A DNA stretch of 64,000 nucleotides from Microcaldota archaeon (GTDB taxonomy: Archaea > Micrarchaeota > Micrarchaeia > Anstonellales > Bilamarchaeaceae). This document shows positions 7,106 through 16,334 of this stretch, piece after piece. Every line of letters starts with the position of its first letter. Position 1 is the stretch's first letter. The stretch is taken from NCBI GenBank assembly GCA_016212525.1, contig JACRGD010000010.1, positions 1 to 64,000 of the forward strand, written 5' to 3'. The notes under the pieces were generated by a model. That model was given only the letters and a program-made list of their open reading frames with translations, did not search any database and was not told where the DNA came from. The position numbers and the translations under genes are program-made.

Positions 7106-10100
7106 ATGGTATTCATATCCAAGCTTAAGCTCCGCAACTTTAAATCTTTCAAAGACGCATTTTTAACATTTCCAAAAACATACATAGCCATTGCAGGTCC
7201 AAACGGAAGTGGTAAGAGTAACATTCTCGACAGCATAAGATTTGTATTGGGCGAAACGAGCCTAAAATCACTTAGAGCCAAAAAAATCAAGGAGCTAATA
7301 CATTCGGATGCCAAAAGCGCAGAAGTAACAATCACATTTGAAGATGCAGAGGGCAAAAGCCACGAGATAAAAAGAGCAATAAGAGAAGACGGAAAAATAC
7401 TTTATAAGATCAATGGTGAAAAAGCAACCCGAAGTTCGGTCCTTGAAACACTCAAACGATACAATCTCGACGATTCGGGTAGAAATACAGTAGCACAGGG
7501 CGAAGTCCAAAGAATAATTGGAATGGGCGGAAAGGAAAGACGACTAATTATTGATAGTGTAGCTGGAATTGCCGATTTCGAAGAGAAGAAAAAAGAGGCC
7601 ATGCGGGAATTGGAAGTAGTAGATACCAGAATAAAAGATTCGAATCTGGTTCTTGGCGAAAGAAAGGCATTTGTAGATGAATTAGAGCGCGAAAAAGAAA
7701 CCGCACTCAAATACATCGAAACAAAAAAGACGCTCACAAACGCAAAGGGAACGATACTCAAAACAGAAATAGACAAAACGGAAAATGAGCTTAAACACGC
7801 AATAGAAGCAGAGGAAAAAATTACAGTGCAACAGAAAGCCATAGAAGATGAGATTGCCGAAATCGAAGTGAAAGTTAAGGCAGTCGAAGATGAGAGATAT
7901 AAGACAAGCAAGGAACTCCAATCCAAACAAGACACGCAAATCATGATTCGAAGAATAGAAGAACTGCGAGCCGGAACAACATCAAAGGATCAGGGAATAC
8001 TTGAAAAAAGACAAGTTATCGTTAAGAGTAGTGAGGAGGCAGACGTCCTGAAAAAAGAGATAGAAAAAAGTGAAAATGAAATAAAGGAACTCAAAAAAGA
8101 AGTCGAAGAATTGAGGGCCAATCACTCTAAATCAAAGGAAGAATTGGAAAAACAGGGAATTTTGATTGAAGAGGATACAGTAAGAGAAGCCCGCGAATAC
8201 GCAGAGCGAATCGAAAAAGAAGTATTCGGACTACGGGAAAAGATAGTTGCGATCAAAACCGAAATAAAGGCGAAAAAAGAACTGTTAGATGCCAAAAAGC
8301 AGGAAATGAATAGTTTACCCCAGTCAGTAACTGGAGAAGCAGGAAATGAACAGGGCGAAGAATCTGGAGCCAGCTTAGCTGCAACTGCGCAAAGACTGGG
8401 AAAAGAAATCGAGGACATGTTTAAGAGAACAAAGGAAATCAACGCAAAAATAGTCGAAATAGATCGGGAAATGCTTGAGATGAAAGAGAAGGCGGCGATA
8501 CACAAAGTCAGAAACACACCGCACATGGCAAACCCGGCACTTGGACTCATAAAAGAGCTCAAAAACAAAGGAGAGCAGGGCATTTACGGAATTGTTGCGG
8601 ATTTGATTTCATCAGAAGCCAAGTTTTCTGGAGCAGTGGAGGCAGCCGCAGGAGGACGATTGATGTACGTGGTTGTTGATCGGGTAGATACGGCAACGCG
8701 AGTCATTGAAAAGCTAAAGGCCGCACGTGCAGGAAGAGCAACATTCATACCACTAGACACCGTAAGATCTGCACCCGCAACGAAAGTAAAGGGCTTCCCT
8801 TCGGTAATTGACGTCGTGGAATTTAGCGAACAGGTAAGACCTGCAATGGAATACATATTTGCAGAAACAATACTCATAAATAGTACAGACGATGCAAAAA
8901 AAGTCGGAATCGGAACCGCGAGAATGGTAACGATAGAGGGAGAAATATTCGAACGCTCGGGAATTGTCAGTGGCGGACGAGCCGAGAGTGGGATGCTCAG
9001 CGCCAATGCATATCGAAAAATCGAAGAGGAGATTTCAAATCTAAAATCAAGCAAAGATTCATTCCTTTCAGAATTATACAGCATACGTGAAGAAGAATCA
9101 AAAATAAGAGCCGAAAAAGCTCAGGCAGAAATAAAGCTCAAAACAATGCAGATGCAGACAAAAATGAACGAAGATAAGCGAAAGGAAATGGGCTCAATGA
9201 TAAAGCGAAAAGACGAACTGGTCGGTCAGATACAGGATCTTGACCATGAGATCGCAAAGATGGCAAAGGAGGAGAAAGACCAGACACTAAAGAATCTTGA
9301 AAAAGAAGGGGAACTCGCAGGTGCAAAGGAAAATCTACTCAAAATTGAAGAAGAAGCAAGGAGTAAAACCAGAGCTAGCAGCGACACAAAGGCAAATCTA
9401 AGTGCAAAAGTTTCTTCCATAAAGGCAACTGCAGAGGGAAAAGAAAAGGAAGCAGCGATCCGGGAAAACGAACTTAGCGAGAAACAAGGCAGACTTAAGA
9501 ATATTGAAAAGACAGAAATGCAGGCCAGAAAGAGCATCGATGAACTTGAAAAAGTACTGATCGTAGAAAGGAAAGAACTTCGAGAAATAGAGCACAAATT
9601 GAGTTCGACAAGTAAAGAGATAGAAGGACTCTTTGGAAAAATGAAAGAATGCGAAGCAGAATTCGCAAGATTAGGAAAAGAGATAGGACAACGAAGAATT
9701 GCGCTCGATAAGATAAACAAGGAGATAACACAGTTGAGCATAAAGAAAGCAACTGCAAATACGCACCTCTCAGATATCCGTGCAGAATTTGTCAACTACA
9801 GCGAATTTGAAGAATTGAAGCTCGATCGGGATGAATTGCGTAAAATGGTAAGCGAAAATGAAAAGATCATCTCGAGCATGACAAATGTCAACATGACGGC
9901 AATAGAGATGTTCGACAAAAAGAAAGCGGAAATAGAAGAGGTAGGCCAAAGAATCGAGACGCTAAACAAGGAACGCGAAGCAATAATCAGCATGATAAGT
10001 GAGATAGAAGAGCGTAAGAGAGATGCATTCTTCGAGACATACAAGGCAGTAAATGAACACTTTGTAAGGATGTTCAAATATGGAGACATTGGAGAGGGTC

Positions 10101-10480
10101 ACTTATTTTTGGACAATCCCCAATCCCCATTTGAAAGCGGCTTGTTTATAAAAGTTAGGCGAAACAACAAGGAGTACTCCCTCGATGCGTTTTCGGGAGG
10201 AGAAAAAACCCTGGTCGCCATGATGTTCATATTTGCACTGCAGTTCTTCAAACCATCACCATTTTATATTCTCGATGAAGTTGATGCTGCGCTCGATAAA
10301 CAGAATAGCAGGAGGCTAGCTGAATTATTGGGCAGAATGGCAACTGACAGTCAGTTCATAGTAGTGACGCACAATGACACAGTGATGTCGCTTTCAGAGA
10401 CAGTAATAGGAGTGTCAAAGATGGGTGGGGTGTCGAAAGTAGTTGGGGTTAAACTAACCCAGAAGGTTGCATCCACATGA
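7106..10480 (+). CDS. smc: SMC chromosome-organising ATPase
   Basis: A cohesin/condensin-like ATPase, 1124 aa, that loops and segregates the chromosome. The head has Walker A GPNGSGKSN near residues 31-39. A long first coiled coil runs to about 470. The hinge lies at about 475-635 and includes the glycine-rich AAAGGRLMYVVVD and later SGIVSGGRAE. The return coil runs to about 990. The C-terminal half-head has the signature AFSGGEKTLVAMM near 1028 and Walker B FYILDEVDAALD near 1054. The length is slightly below the usual 1150-1200. It overlaps nadM by 4 nt. ScpA and ScpB are not in this window. Confidence 0.97.
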   Translation: MVFISKLKLRNFKSFKDAFLTFPKTYIAIAGPNGSGKSNILDSIRFVLGETSLKSLRAKKIKELIHSDAKSAEVTITFEDAEGKSHEIKRAIREDGKILYKINGEKATRSSVLETLKRYNLDDSGRNTVAQGEVQRIIGMGGKERRLIIDSVAGIADFEEKKKEAMRELEVVDTRIKDSNLVLGERKAFVDELEREKETALKYIETKKTLTNAKGTILKTEIDKTENELKHAIEAEEKITVQQKAIEDEIAEIEVKVKAVEDERYKTSKELQSKQDTQIMIRRIEELRAGTTSKDQGILEKRQVIVKSSEEADVLKKEIEKSENEIKELKKEVEELRANHSKSKEELEKQGILIEEDTVREAREYAERIEKEVFGLREKIVAIKTEIKAKKELLDAKKQEMNSLPQSVTGEAGNEQGEESGASLAATAQRLGKEIEDMFKRTKEINAKIVEIDREMLEMKEKAAIHKVRNTPHMANPALGLIKELKNKGEQGIYGIVADLISSEAKFSGAVEAAAGGRLMYVVVDRVDTATRVIEKLKAARAGRATFIPLDTVRSAPATKVKGFPSVIDVVEFSEQVRPAMEYIFAETILINSTDDAKKVGIGTARMVTIEGEIFERSGIVSGGRAESGMLSANAYRKIEEEISNLKSSKDSFLSELYSIREEESKIRAEKAQAEIKLKTMQMQTKMNEDKRKEMGSMIKRKDELVGQIQDLDHEIAKMAKEEKDQTLKNLEKEGELAGAKENLLKIEEEARSKTRASSDTKANLSAKVSSIKATAEGKEKEAAIRENELSEKQGRLKNIEKTEMQARKSIDELEKVLIVERKELREIEHKLSSTSKEIEGLFGKMKECEAEFARLGKEIGQRRIALDKINKEITQLSIKKATANTHLSDIRAEFVNYSEFEELKLDRDELRKMVSENEKIISSMTNVNMTAIEMFDKKKAEIEEVGQRIETLNKEREAIISMISEIEERKRDAFFETYKAVNEHFVRMFKYGDIGEGHLFLDNPQSPFESGLFIKVRRNNKEYSLDAFSGGEKTLVAMMFIFALQFFKPSPFYILDEVDAALDKQNSRRLAELLGRMATDSQFIVVTHNDTVMSLSETVIGVSKMGGVSKVVGVKLTQKVAST

Positions 10481-10980
10481 AAAAAGCATTGTTTATAGGA
10501 AGGTTTCAGCCATTTCACAATGGACATTTGAAAGCCATAAAGGATATGGTGAAAAGACATGACGAAGTCTATGTAGCAATCGGCAGTTCGCTCGAATCTT
10601 TCACAGATGAGAACCCGTTTACAACAGGAGAACGACTCGAAATGATACGAGGCTGCTTTTCCAGGAAAGACTTATCAAAAATAGTTCTAATCCCGATTCC
10701 AGACATAAACGATAATACTCGGTGGGTTGATCATGTGCTTTCGCATGTCCCGCCGGTGGATTTTGTATATTCAAACAATGGTCTTGTCAAACTACTATTC
10801 TCAAGACATGGCATCTTTGTCAAAAGCACAGGGGAATTCAAACGAGAAGAGAATGAAGGCGCAAAAATCAGACAATTAATATATGACGGAGATGCAAAAT
10901 GGGAACGCCATGTCCCAAAGGGAGTTAGCAAGATAATCAAGGAGATAGAGGGCGAAAAGAGAATAAAGAAGATCGTTTAG
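10477..10980 (+). CDS. nadM: Nicotinamide-nucleotide adenylyltransferase (archaeal NadM)
   Basis: This enzyme joins NMN and ATP to make NAD. The 167-aa protein has the nucleotidyltransferase motif GRFQPFHNGHLKAI at residues 8-21 with the HxGH-type catalytic histidines. DENPFTTGERLEM follows, and then the late STGEFKREE segment, where other family members carry the second ATP-binding motif. The length matches archaeal NadM. The ATG overlaps the smc stop by 4 nt and a P-loop kinase follows after 25 bp, so the three may share a transcript. Confidence 0.95.
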   Translation: MKKALFIGRFQPFHNGHLKAIKDMVKRHDEVYVAIGSSLESFTDENPFTTGERLEMIRGCFSRKDLSKIVLIPIPDINDNTRWVDHVLSHVPPVDFVYSNNGLVKLLFSRHGIFVKSTGEFKREENEGAKIRQLIYDGDAKWERHVPKGVSKIIKEIEGEKRIKKIV

Positions 10981-11005
10981 CCAGAGAGTAGGTAGGAGAG
11001 AGCCG

Positions 11006-11602
11006 ATGGTGGGCTACTTCATTATCATCAGAGGCCCCTTGGGAATAGGAAAGACTACAATTTCCAAGTTATTAGCCAAAAGATTGAAGGCACATTATGT
11101 ATCGATAGATCGAATCCTAGAAAAACAAAGACTGGATAAAGTAGATGAAAAGGCAAAGTCCATTCCAGCAGACAACTTCATCAAAGCAACAGAAACAGAG
11201 CTGCCAGACATAAAGGAAGCCATAAAAAAGGGAAAAATCATCGTTTTTGACGGCTGTTTTTATCATAAAGAACAGATCGAGCATCTTATTGCGAGCCTGC
11301 CTGGGACCCAGCATATTTTTTCTTTGAAAGCACCTCTAGAAATGTGCGTGGAGCGAGACTCCAAAAGAAAGCGAAACCTGGGAAAAGAAGCAACAACCGT
11401 AGTTTATCGACTGGTTTCAAAGCTCGAATACGGGATAAATATAGATGCAACTGGGATGGATACGCATGAGATAGTCGAGTGTATCTGCACTTATTTGCCA
11501 AAAATAAAGATCGAAAAAAAGAAAAGAAACAAAGGATTAATTTGCTGGACCCAAAACGACCAAAGTGTCCCCTGCAGAAACGCACCTAAGAGTAATGTTT
11601 AG
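11006..11602 (+). CDS. P-loop small-molecule kinase-like protein (AAA_33 type)
   Basis: A 198-aa P-loop protein with Walker A GPLGIGKTT at residues 10-18. It has a Walker B-like KIIVFDGCF segment near residue 75 and an Arg/Lys-rich lid region (CVERDSKRKRNLGKE), the plan of nucleotide or sugar kinases. The substrate is unknown. The last 22 codons overlap the 3' end of the convergent glycoprotein gene (11537-11602). The basic C-terminal tail encoded there may not be essential. It follows nadM by 25 bp. Confidence 0.72.
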   Translation: MVGYFIIIRGPLGIGKTTISKLLAKRLKAHYVSIDRILEKQRLDKVDEKAKSIPADNFIKATETELPDIKEAIKKGKIIVFDGCFYHKEQIEHLIASLPGTQHIFSLKAPLEMCVERDSKRKRNLGKEATTVVYRLVSKLEYGINIDATGMDTHEIVECICTYLPKIKIEKKKRNKGLICWTQNDQSVPCRNAPKSNV

Positions 11603-12616
11603 AGTCGAATTCAAATCCGAAAGAGTGGAACCTGTTCCAGAAACAGAACGAAATCCAGTTAGATGCTTAGAGTCAAATGAGTCAGGAAGAAGAACCTGGT
11701 AAGAATAGAGGGTTTTTTTATCAAATGGAACCGAAAGAGAAGACGAACCATCCAAAGTAAGAGTAGAATTGGGAAACGAGAGAGTCAGGTTTGAAAAGTC
11801 AGATGCTAAAACCGAGGTGGAAGTAGTTGGAGAAACCAATACGGACGAAGAGTCAATATATACGACATAAGGGAGAGATCGCTTTTGAAGTATTTGATCG
11901 GGACTCATAGGAGGAGAAATCAAAATAGAATCGACTTCTCGGTAGCCAGTAGTGTTCTTTGGGAAATAGGTCCGGTTTTCCCAGGGAATTTGATAAGTAG
12001 TTGAAAGAACAGAGGAATTTATGATCGTTCCAGGAATAACGACATTAACAATTGGAGCAGAAAGCCTTGAATTTATAAAACCTGAAACTTGATCTCCAAT
12101 AACTTCAAATGCAGCAGCCACAGGAACGGCTGAATCGGGTTCGAAATATGGCTCGACTTCCACAGGTACGAAATTGCCATTAAAAGTAACATTTTTGGCA
12201 GTATAATCAGAAAACGTAACAGTTAGAACAGAGGGAACGGCAACATTTGCAATTGCTGTTGGAGAAAGGCCCTTCTGACGAAGAATCTGCGCAGTAGTAA
12301 AAACATCATCTCGCGATTCGAGATATAGAATATAATATCCATTGCTTGAAACTACACTTCGAACTCCATCAATAGTTTTAAGTTCTGAAAGAGGAACAGC
12401 AAGAGTTACATTAGATGGAAGAAACAACGCGCCATTATAAGTCCGAATCGTACCGTTAAATTGTGCGATTCCGGTTCGATTAGAAGCAGAAGAGGAAACA
12501 GAATTGAAAAGATTTGAGAAAATAGCACTATTTGAACCGAATATACCAGCAAGTTCAGTTATAAAACCCAGAACGATAAGTACAGCGAGAATTTTGACAA
12601 GAGTATCTTTCTGCAT
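11537..12616 (-). CDS. Membrane-anchored, N-glycosylation-rich surface protein
   Basis: An orphan of 359 aa. The start at 12616 (MQKDTLVKIL) gives one N-terminal hydrophobic helix at about residues 7-27, followed by a Ser/Thr-rich exterior. I count about eleven N-x-S/T sequons in the roughly 330 outer residues (for example NRT, NGT, NVT, NTT, NLT, NIT). Lysines are few, about eight. This is the profile of an archaeal surface glycoprotein. No enzyme motif was found. It is followed downstream, on the other strand, by the kinase gene it overlaps; the acyltransferase-like gene lies just upstream on the same strand. Confidence 0.7.
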   Translation of the reverse strand: MQKDTLVKILAVLIVLGFITELAGIFGSNSAIFSNLFNSVSSSASNRTGIAQFNGTIRTYNGALFLPSNVTLAVPLSELKTIDGVRSVVSSNGYYILYLESRDDVFTTAQILRQKGLSPTAIANVAVPSVLTVTFSDYTAKNVTFNGNFVPVEVEPYFEPDSAVPVAAAFEVIGDQVSGFINSRLSAPIVNVVIPGTIINSSVLSTTYQIPWENRTYFPKNTTGYREVDSILISPPMSPDQILQKRSLPYVVYIDSSSVLVSPTTSTSVLASDFSNLTLSFPNSTLTLDGSSSLSVPFDKKTLYSYQVLLPDSFDSKHLTGFRSVSGTGSTLSDLNSTLNITLRCVSAGDTLVVLGPAN

Positions 12617-12634
12617 AAAAATCAAAGTAATTTC

Positions 12635-13336
12635 TCAGAATAGATTAAAAAACAGGAGCAAAAGGCCAATTAGAACAGGTTGATGAACAAGATAGATCAA
12701 AAGAGAGTTTCGGCCCAGCCATTCTAAAGGACCGAATCGAAGGGAAGAAGCATATTTGGCAGCAAGTCGAGAATTTAATGAACCCAAGTAAAGCCCCAAG
12801 GAAAAAACGCCCAACCAGGGAAGAAGAGGGTAGTGATCCAATGCAGAATACGCAGGTGAAACAATACCCAGCCAAAAAAGATTTTCAATAGAATAAGTGT
12901 TGAACCAAAGATAGGTCCCCACAAAAATACAGCCGAGCGCAAATAGAGGAAGTAAAGATCTAAAGCGCAACAGAAAAGGAGAAAGAAGAGTACAGATTGC
13001 AAGAAAATGAATAACACCAAATTTTATATAAGAATCATGAGGGTAAATGAAGGTTACGATACTTATGAGCAGGGCAATTACACAAAGAGATATTCCCCGA
13101 CCATAAAAATTCTTAAGGGCCCAGGGGAATGAAGCGCAGTAGCCGGAGATAGAAATGAACAAAAAACCAATAAAAGTGCGAAAAAGAACGATTGGAAGAT
13201 AATCCAGAGGAATAGAATAGATGCCAAAGAAATTGAGGTCAAAAATAAAGTGATAAATAACCATGAGAAAAATAGCTAAACCGCGTAAAAAATCAATAGA
13301 AGAAAAACGAGGAATTGATGTGGAGTGAATGGACAT
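12635..13336 (-). CDS. DUF1624/heparan-alpha-glucosaminide acyltransferase-like membrane protein
   Basis: A polytopic membrane protein of 233 aa with about seven hydrophobic segments. SIDFLRGLAIFLMVIYHFIFD near residue 13 resembles the conserved start of the DUF1624/HGSNAT and acyltransferase-3-like families, where the Arg and His are conserved. The C-terminal WLGRNSLLIYLVHQPVLIGL also fits this family. By family it could acetylate sugars on a surface glycan, which suits its place directly upstream of a sequon-rich surface protein. That substrate link is inference. Confidence 0.82.
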   Translation of the reverse strand: MSIHSTSIPRFSSIDFLRGLAIFLMVIYHFIFDLNFFGIYSIPLDYLPIVLFRTFIGFLFISISGYCASFPWALKNFYGRGISLCVIALLISIVTFIYPHDSYIKFGVIHFLAICTLLSPFLLRFRSLLPLFALGCIFVGTYLWFNTYSIENLFWLGIVSPAYSALDHYPLLPWLGVFSLGLYLGSLNSRLAAKYASSLRFGPLEWLGRNSLLIYLVHQPVLIGLLLLFFNLF

Positions 13337-13348
13337 GTAAAAAGAGAA

Positions 13349-14170
13349 TTATTGGAGAGAGTATTTAGCTTTTTCCAGAAGCTGCTTACAGGAGCCAAGA
13401 GGCAGAGAAGTTTTTGCAGCTAATTCAGAGGCACTTGCAGGCAGATCGAGGGTTGAAACAACACCAGACCGGAGCAATGCACTACGAGTCGATTCCTGAA
13501 GATTGATAACAGTAATTGGATAACATTTTGATTCTTCTATCATTTTTTCAAGGCCATGATCAAGAGGGTAGTGCCAACCTAAAAGAGGGATTCTCATGCC
13601 CTGAGCATAGGAAATGACATCTTGGGAAAACTTGGTGTTTGTAATGAGCCATGGGTGAGAAAAAGGAAGACATTTGCCGGATCTGGAACCCTCCTCAAGG
13701 TCCAAAAATCGTGCATAAACATATAAGATAGTCTGTATTCGGCATTTGATACCAGGCTCATTGTGGAACTTGCACTCAATAGCAAAACGTGAAGAACCTT
13801 TTATTGCAACGACATCGATTTCATGCGAAACGAATTGACCCTGGGCAACAAAACGAGTCTGACAGGAATAACCATAGTGGCTCAGTAATTTGGCCATAAA
13901 ATCTTCGAAATAGTGCCCCTCTGGACCCAGTTCAAAAAGAGCTTTTTTAAGATTGAATTTGTGAGAGACTTCGGGCTGCTCTTCATTTATGAGGGTATTG
14001 AGAATACGGTAGATTTGCTTGGTCGAAATACCTTCATAAAGATGGGTTTTTAGGGAAGTGAGTAATTCTTTTGACACGCGAATTGAAAGACCAACTCTTC
14101 GAAGAGAGTGGAGAATTTTATCATCAGAAAATGCTTCCAATTCACCATTGAGTTTTTTTACAAAAACCAT
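13349..14170 (-). CDS. ATP-cone plus Mrr-like restriction endonuclease
   Basis: A 273-aa two-domain protein. Residues 1-85 read as an ATP-cone (FVKKLNGELEAFSDDKILHSLRRVGLS), the nucleotide-sensing domain of NrdR and ribonucleotide reductases. Residues 90-200 read as a PD-(D/E)xK nuclease: GHYFEDFMAKLL, then SHEIDVVAIKGSSRFAIECKFHN with the D...E-x-K triad. The C-terminus has a possible helix-hairpin-helix or winged-helix element (ASELAAKTSLPLGSCKQLLEKA). The start at 14170 is chosen because the predicted ATP-cone begins there. It is divergent from orc1/cdc6 with only 58 bp between. Confidence 0.85.
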   Translation of the reverse strand: MVFVKKLNGELEAFSDDKILHSLRRVGLSIRVSKELLTSLKTHLYEGISTKQIYRILNTLINEEQPEVSHKFNLKKALFELGPEGHYFEDFMAKLLSHYGYSCQTRFVAQGQFVSHEIDVVAIKGSSRFAIECKFHNEPGIKCRIQTILYVYARFLDLEEGSRSGKCLPFSHPWLITNTKFSQDVISYAQGMRIPLLGWHYPLDHGLEKMIEESKCYPITVINLQESTRSALLRSGVVSTLDLPASASELAAKTSLPLGSCKQLLEKAKYSLQ

Positions 14171-14228
14171 GAATATCAAAACTACAGAGTAGTTTAGTAA
14201 TAAAAGCTTTGCCGACATTAATGAAAAT

Positions 14229-15305
14229 ATGAAAAATTACTTCTCAGCGGACACTGATACCGACAGTTACGGACAGATCATTGTCAATGAGGAGATGCTA
14301 CTTCCACAATACCTGCCAGAGGAAGTAATTGGCAGGGAAAAAGAGATGGAAATGATAGCGAGTTCGGTAAAACCATTAGTAAAGAAACGAGCAGCAGAAA
14401 ATCTGTTTGTTTTTGGATCATCCGGAATTGGAAAAACAACTTGCGTAAAAAACATACTAAGACAACTCAAAGGGCACACAAACGCAGTCATCCCAGTATA
14501 TGTAAATTGTTGGGAGAATAATACACAGTTGGCAGTCTATAATCGAATTCTAGATGAGATGAGACTCCCAATACCTCGAAGAGGCCTGGCCACAGATGAG
14601 GTTTTTGATCAAATACTCAATTTCGCCAAAAAAGAGGATAAACGGATTCTATTGATTCTTGATGATTTGGATGGATTAAAAGGCGCAGAATTATTATATG
14701 TCATCGGAAAGGCAAACGAAAAAGGAGTTGTATTTGGAGTAATAGGAATATCGAATTCCAAGGATATGCTTGCGAACATGGACAACAGGATTCGAAGTGC
14801 ACTTCATTTTGGAGAGATGGAATACCACAGATATGATGAAGAACAACTAACCCGGATTTTGAAGATGCGCTCGGAAAAGGCACTTCGAAGCGGAAGTTGT
14901 GATGAGCGAGTTTTGACTAAAATAGCCAGATCTATTGAAGACGGATCTGCAAGAGTTGCGATAGAGCGCCTCTGGAGAGCAGCCAGATCTGCAGAAAAAG
15001 CACAGCGTTCAAAAATAATGATACAGGATGTAGAAGACATAATTTTAGAAAAAAGTGAATTCAAACTTGGGGAGTTAAATCTTGCAGAGGAGGAAAAATA
15101 CATACTTGAATTACTCCAAAAGAGCAATGGGGAAGCTAGAAGCCCAGAGATTTATGAGAAATTTGAAGAGAAATATAAATTGACAAAAAGGCAGATAAGA
15201 AACTATATCGAAAGTCTTGAGAAAAAAGGACTTATTGAAAGCGCAGATTTGCCATCTGAGGGGATGTTAAAAACCAAATTGCTCAAACTAAAAACAAGAA
15301 AATAG
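14229..15305 (+). CDS. orc1/cdc6: Orc1/Cdc6 replication initiator
   Basis: The archaeal origin-binding AAA+ ATPase, 358 aa. Seen: VIGREKEMEMIA before the ATPase core, Walker A GSSGIGKTT near residues 62-70, Walker B ILLILDDLDGL near 140, a sensor-like GISNS, the sensor-2 region with SARVAIERLWRAA, and a C-terminal winged helix (about 285-358) for DNA binding. Archaeal origins often lie next to this gene. The 58-bp gap upstream is too short to hold a full set of origin boxes, and none were recognised. Confidence 0.95.
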   Translation: MKNYFSADTDTDSYGQIIVNEEMLLPQYLPEEVIGREKEMEMIASSVKPLVKKRAAENLFVFGSSGIGKTTCVKNILRQLKGHTNAVIPVYVNCWENNTQLAVYNRILDEMRLPIPRRGLATDEVFDQILNFAKKEDKRILLILDDLDGLKGAELLYVIGKANEKGVVFGVIGISNSKDMLANMDNRIRSALHFGEMEYHRYDEEQLTRILKMRSEKALRSGSCDERVLTKIARSIEDGSARVAIERLWRAARSAEKAQRSKIMIQDVEDIILEKSEFKLGELNLAEEEKYILELLQKSNGEARSPEIYEKFEEKYKLTKRQIRNYIESLEKKGLIESADLPSEGMLKTKLLKLKTRK

Positions 15306-15337
15306 CGCACCAGAGGATAAAAAGAACTCGAAAGGCG

Positions 15338-15907
15338 ATGGAAAATATGAAAACTTGGATCTTGAGACTAGGACATCGACTTCCTCGCGATGAACGAATA
15401 ACAACCCACGTTGCACTAGTTGCGCGCTCATTTGGAGCTCAGAAAATGATCTATTGTGGCCAAAAAGATCAGGGACTCGAAGAAAGCGTGCATAAAATAT
15501 GCGAAAAATGGGGCGGAAAAACCCCCAATGGAGAACAGTTTGAAATAGAATATTCCCAGAAGGATTTGGGGATAATAAAAAAACTCAAAAAAGAAGGATA
15601 TTTCATAGTGCATTTGACCATGTACGGATCGGGAGTGATGGAAAAAATGCCAGAAATAAAAAAGCAAGAGAAAATACTGATCATAGTTGGATCGGAACAG
15701 GTTGAAGGGGAGGTTTACGAACTCTCAAACGTAAACATAAGTGTTACTAATCAGCCGCACAGCGAAGTCGCAGCACTTGCAATAACATTAGACAGACTGA
15801 TCGATGGACGCGAACTCGAAACAAAAGAAGGACTCAGGCTCGAATTTGGAGGAGAGATAGAAATTGAACCCAGGGAGCGAGGAAAGAAGATAAAGAAACG
15901 GTCATGA
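15338..15907 (+). CDS. trm56: tRNA cytidine-56 2'-O-methyltransferase aTrm56
   Basis: A SPOUT methyltransferase that methylates C56 in the T loop, known only from archaea. The 189-aa protein begins WILRLGHRLPRDERITTHVALVARSFGA and carries the knot-forming C-terminal part with ILIIVGSEQVEGEVY and NQPHSEVAALAITLDRL, all strong family signatures. The start could be 15338 or the ATG nine bases later. It follows orc1/cdc6 by 32 bp on the same strand. The tRNA-Ala in this window keeps C56 despite its odd T loop, so it remains a possible substrate. Confidence 0.95.
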   Translation: MENMKTWILRLGHRLPRDERITTHVALVARSFGAQKMIYCGQKDQGLEESVHKICEKWGGKTPNGEQFEIEYSQKDLGIIKKLKKEGYFIVHLTMYGSGVMEKMPEIKKQEKILIIVGSEQVEGEVYELSNVNISVTNQPHSEVAALAITLDRLIDGRELETKEGLRLEFGGEIEIEPRERGKKIKKRS

Positions 15908-15938
15908 TCGAAGAGCAAAAAAGGAGAATAAAAAAGAT

Positions 15939-16220
15939 TTAATCTTCAGGCATTATTGGATTTCTTTCATCAGTAAGAAGCAGAAGATATGAATCAAATT
16001 TAGCCGTGTAGGCTACATACTTAACGAGCCAATCATGCATGCCTTTGTGTCTCTTTCCTAGGATTAGAATGTAGATCCACTGGACATAATTTAGAATACT
16101 TGCAATTATCATCAGAAAGAAGAACACTATGCAGGTTGGAATCATCCAGAGCAATCTTATGAAAAGTTCCAAACGACTCGCTTTTTCTACATAAGTAATT
16201 TCACACTTTACAGTCTTCAT
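15939..16220 (-). CDS. DUF4389 membrane protein
   Basis: A 93-aa membrane protein. The start at 16220 is set by GGTG a few bases upstream of the ATG. One long hydrophobic region (about residues 24-58) starts after SRLELFIRLLWMIP and is followed by GKRHKGMHDWLVKYVAYTAKFDSYLLLLTDERNP. This is the DUF4389 pattern, which usually ends in LTDEYPPF-like residues. The function of that family is not known. It is convergent with aTrm56. Confidence 0.75.
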   Translation of the reverse strand: MKTVKCEITYVEKASRLELFIRLLWMIPTCIVFFFLMIIASILNYVQWIYILILGKRHKGMHDWLVKYVAYTAKFDSYLLLLTDERNPIMPED

Positions 16221-16334
16221 CAATACACCAAGAAACCAATCTCGCAGAACACTTAAAAAGGCACTCAAAAAGAGACCGGATCATAGAACTAGTTGAAATA
16301 ATTACCAAAGAGGACATTTGAGTAATTTGACTCT

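Noticed and set aside
14171-14228. Replication origin beside orc1/cdc6
   Set aside because: The gap is only 58 bp and shows no repeated origin-box or clear unwinding element beyond general A/T richness.
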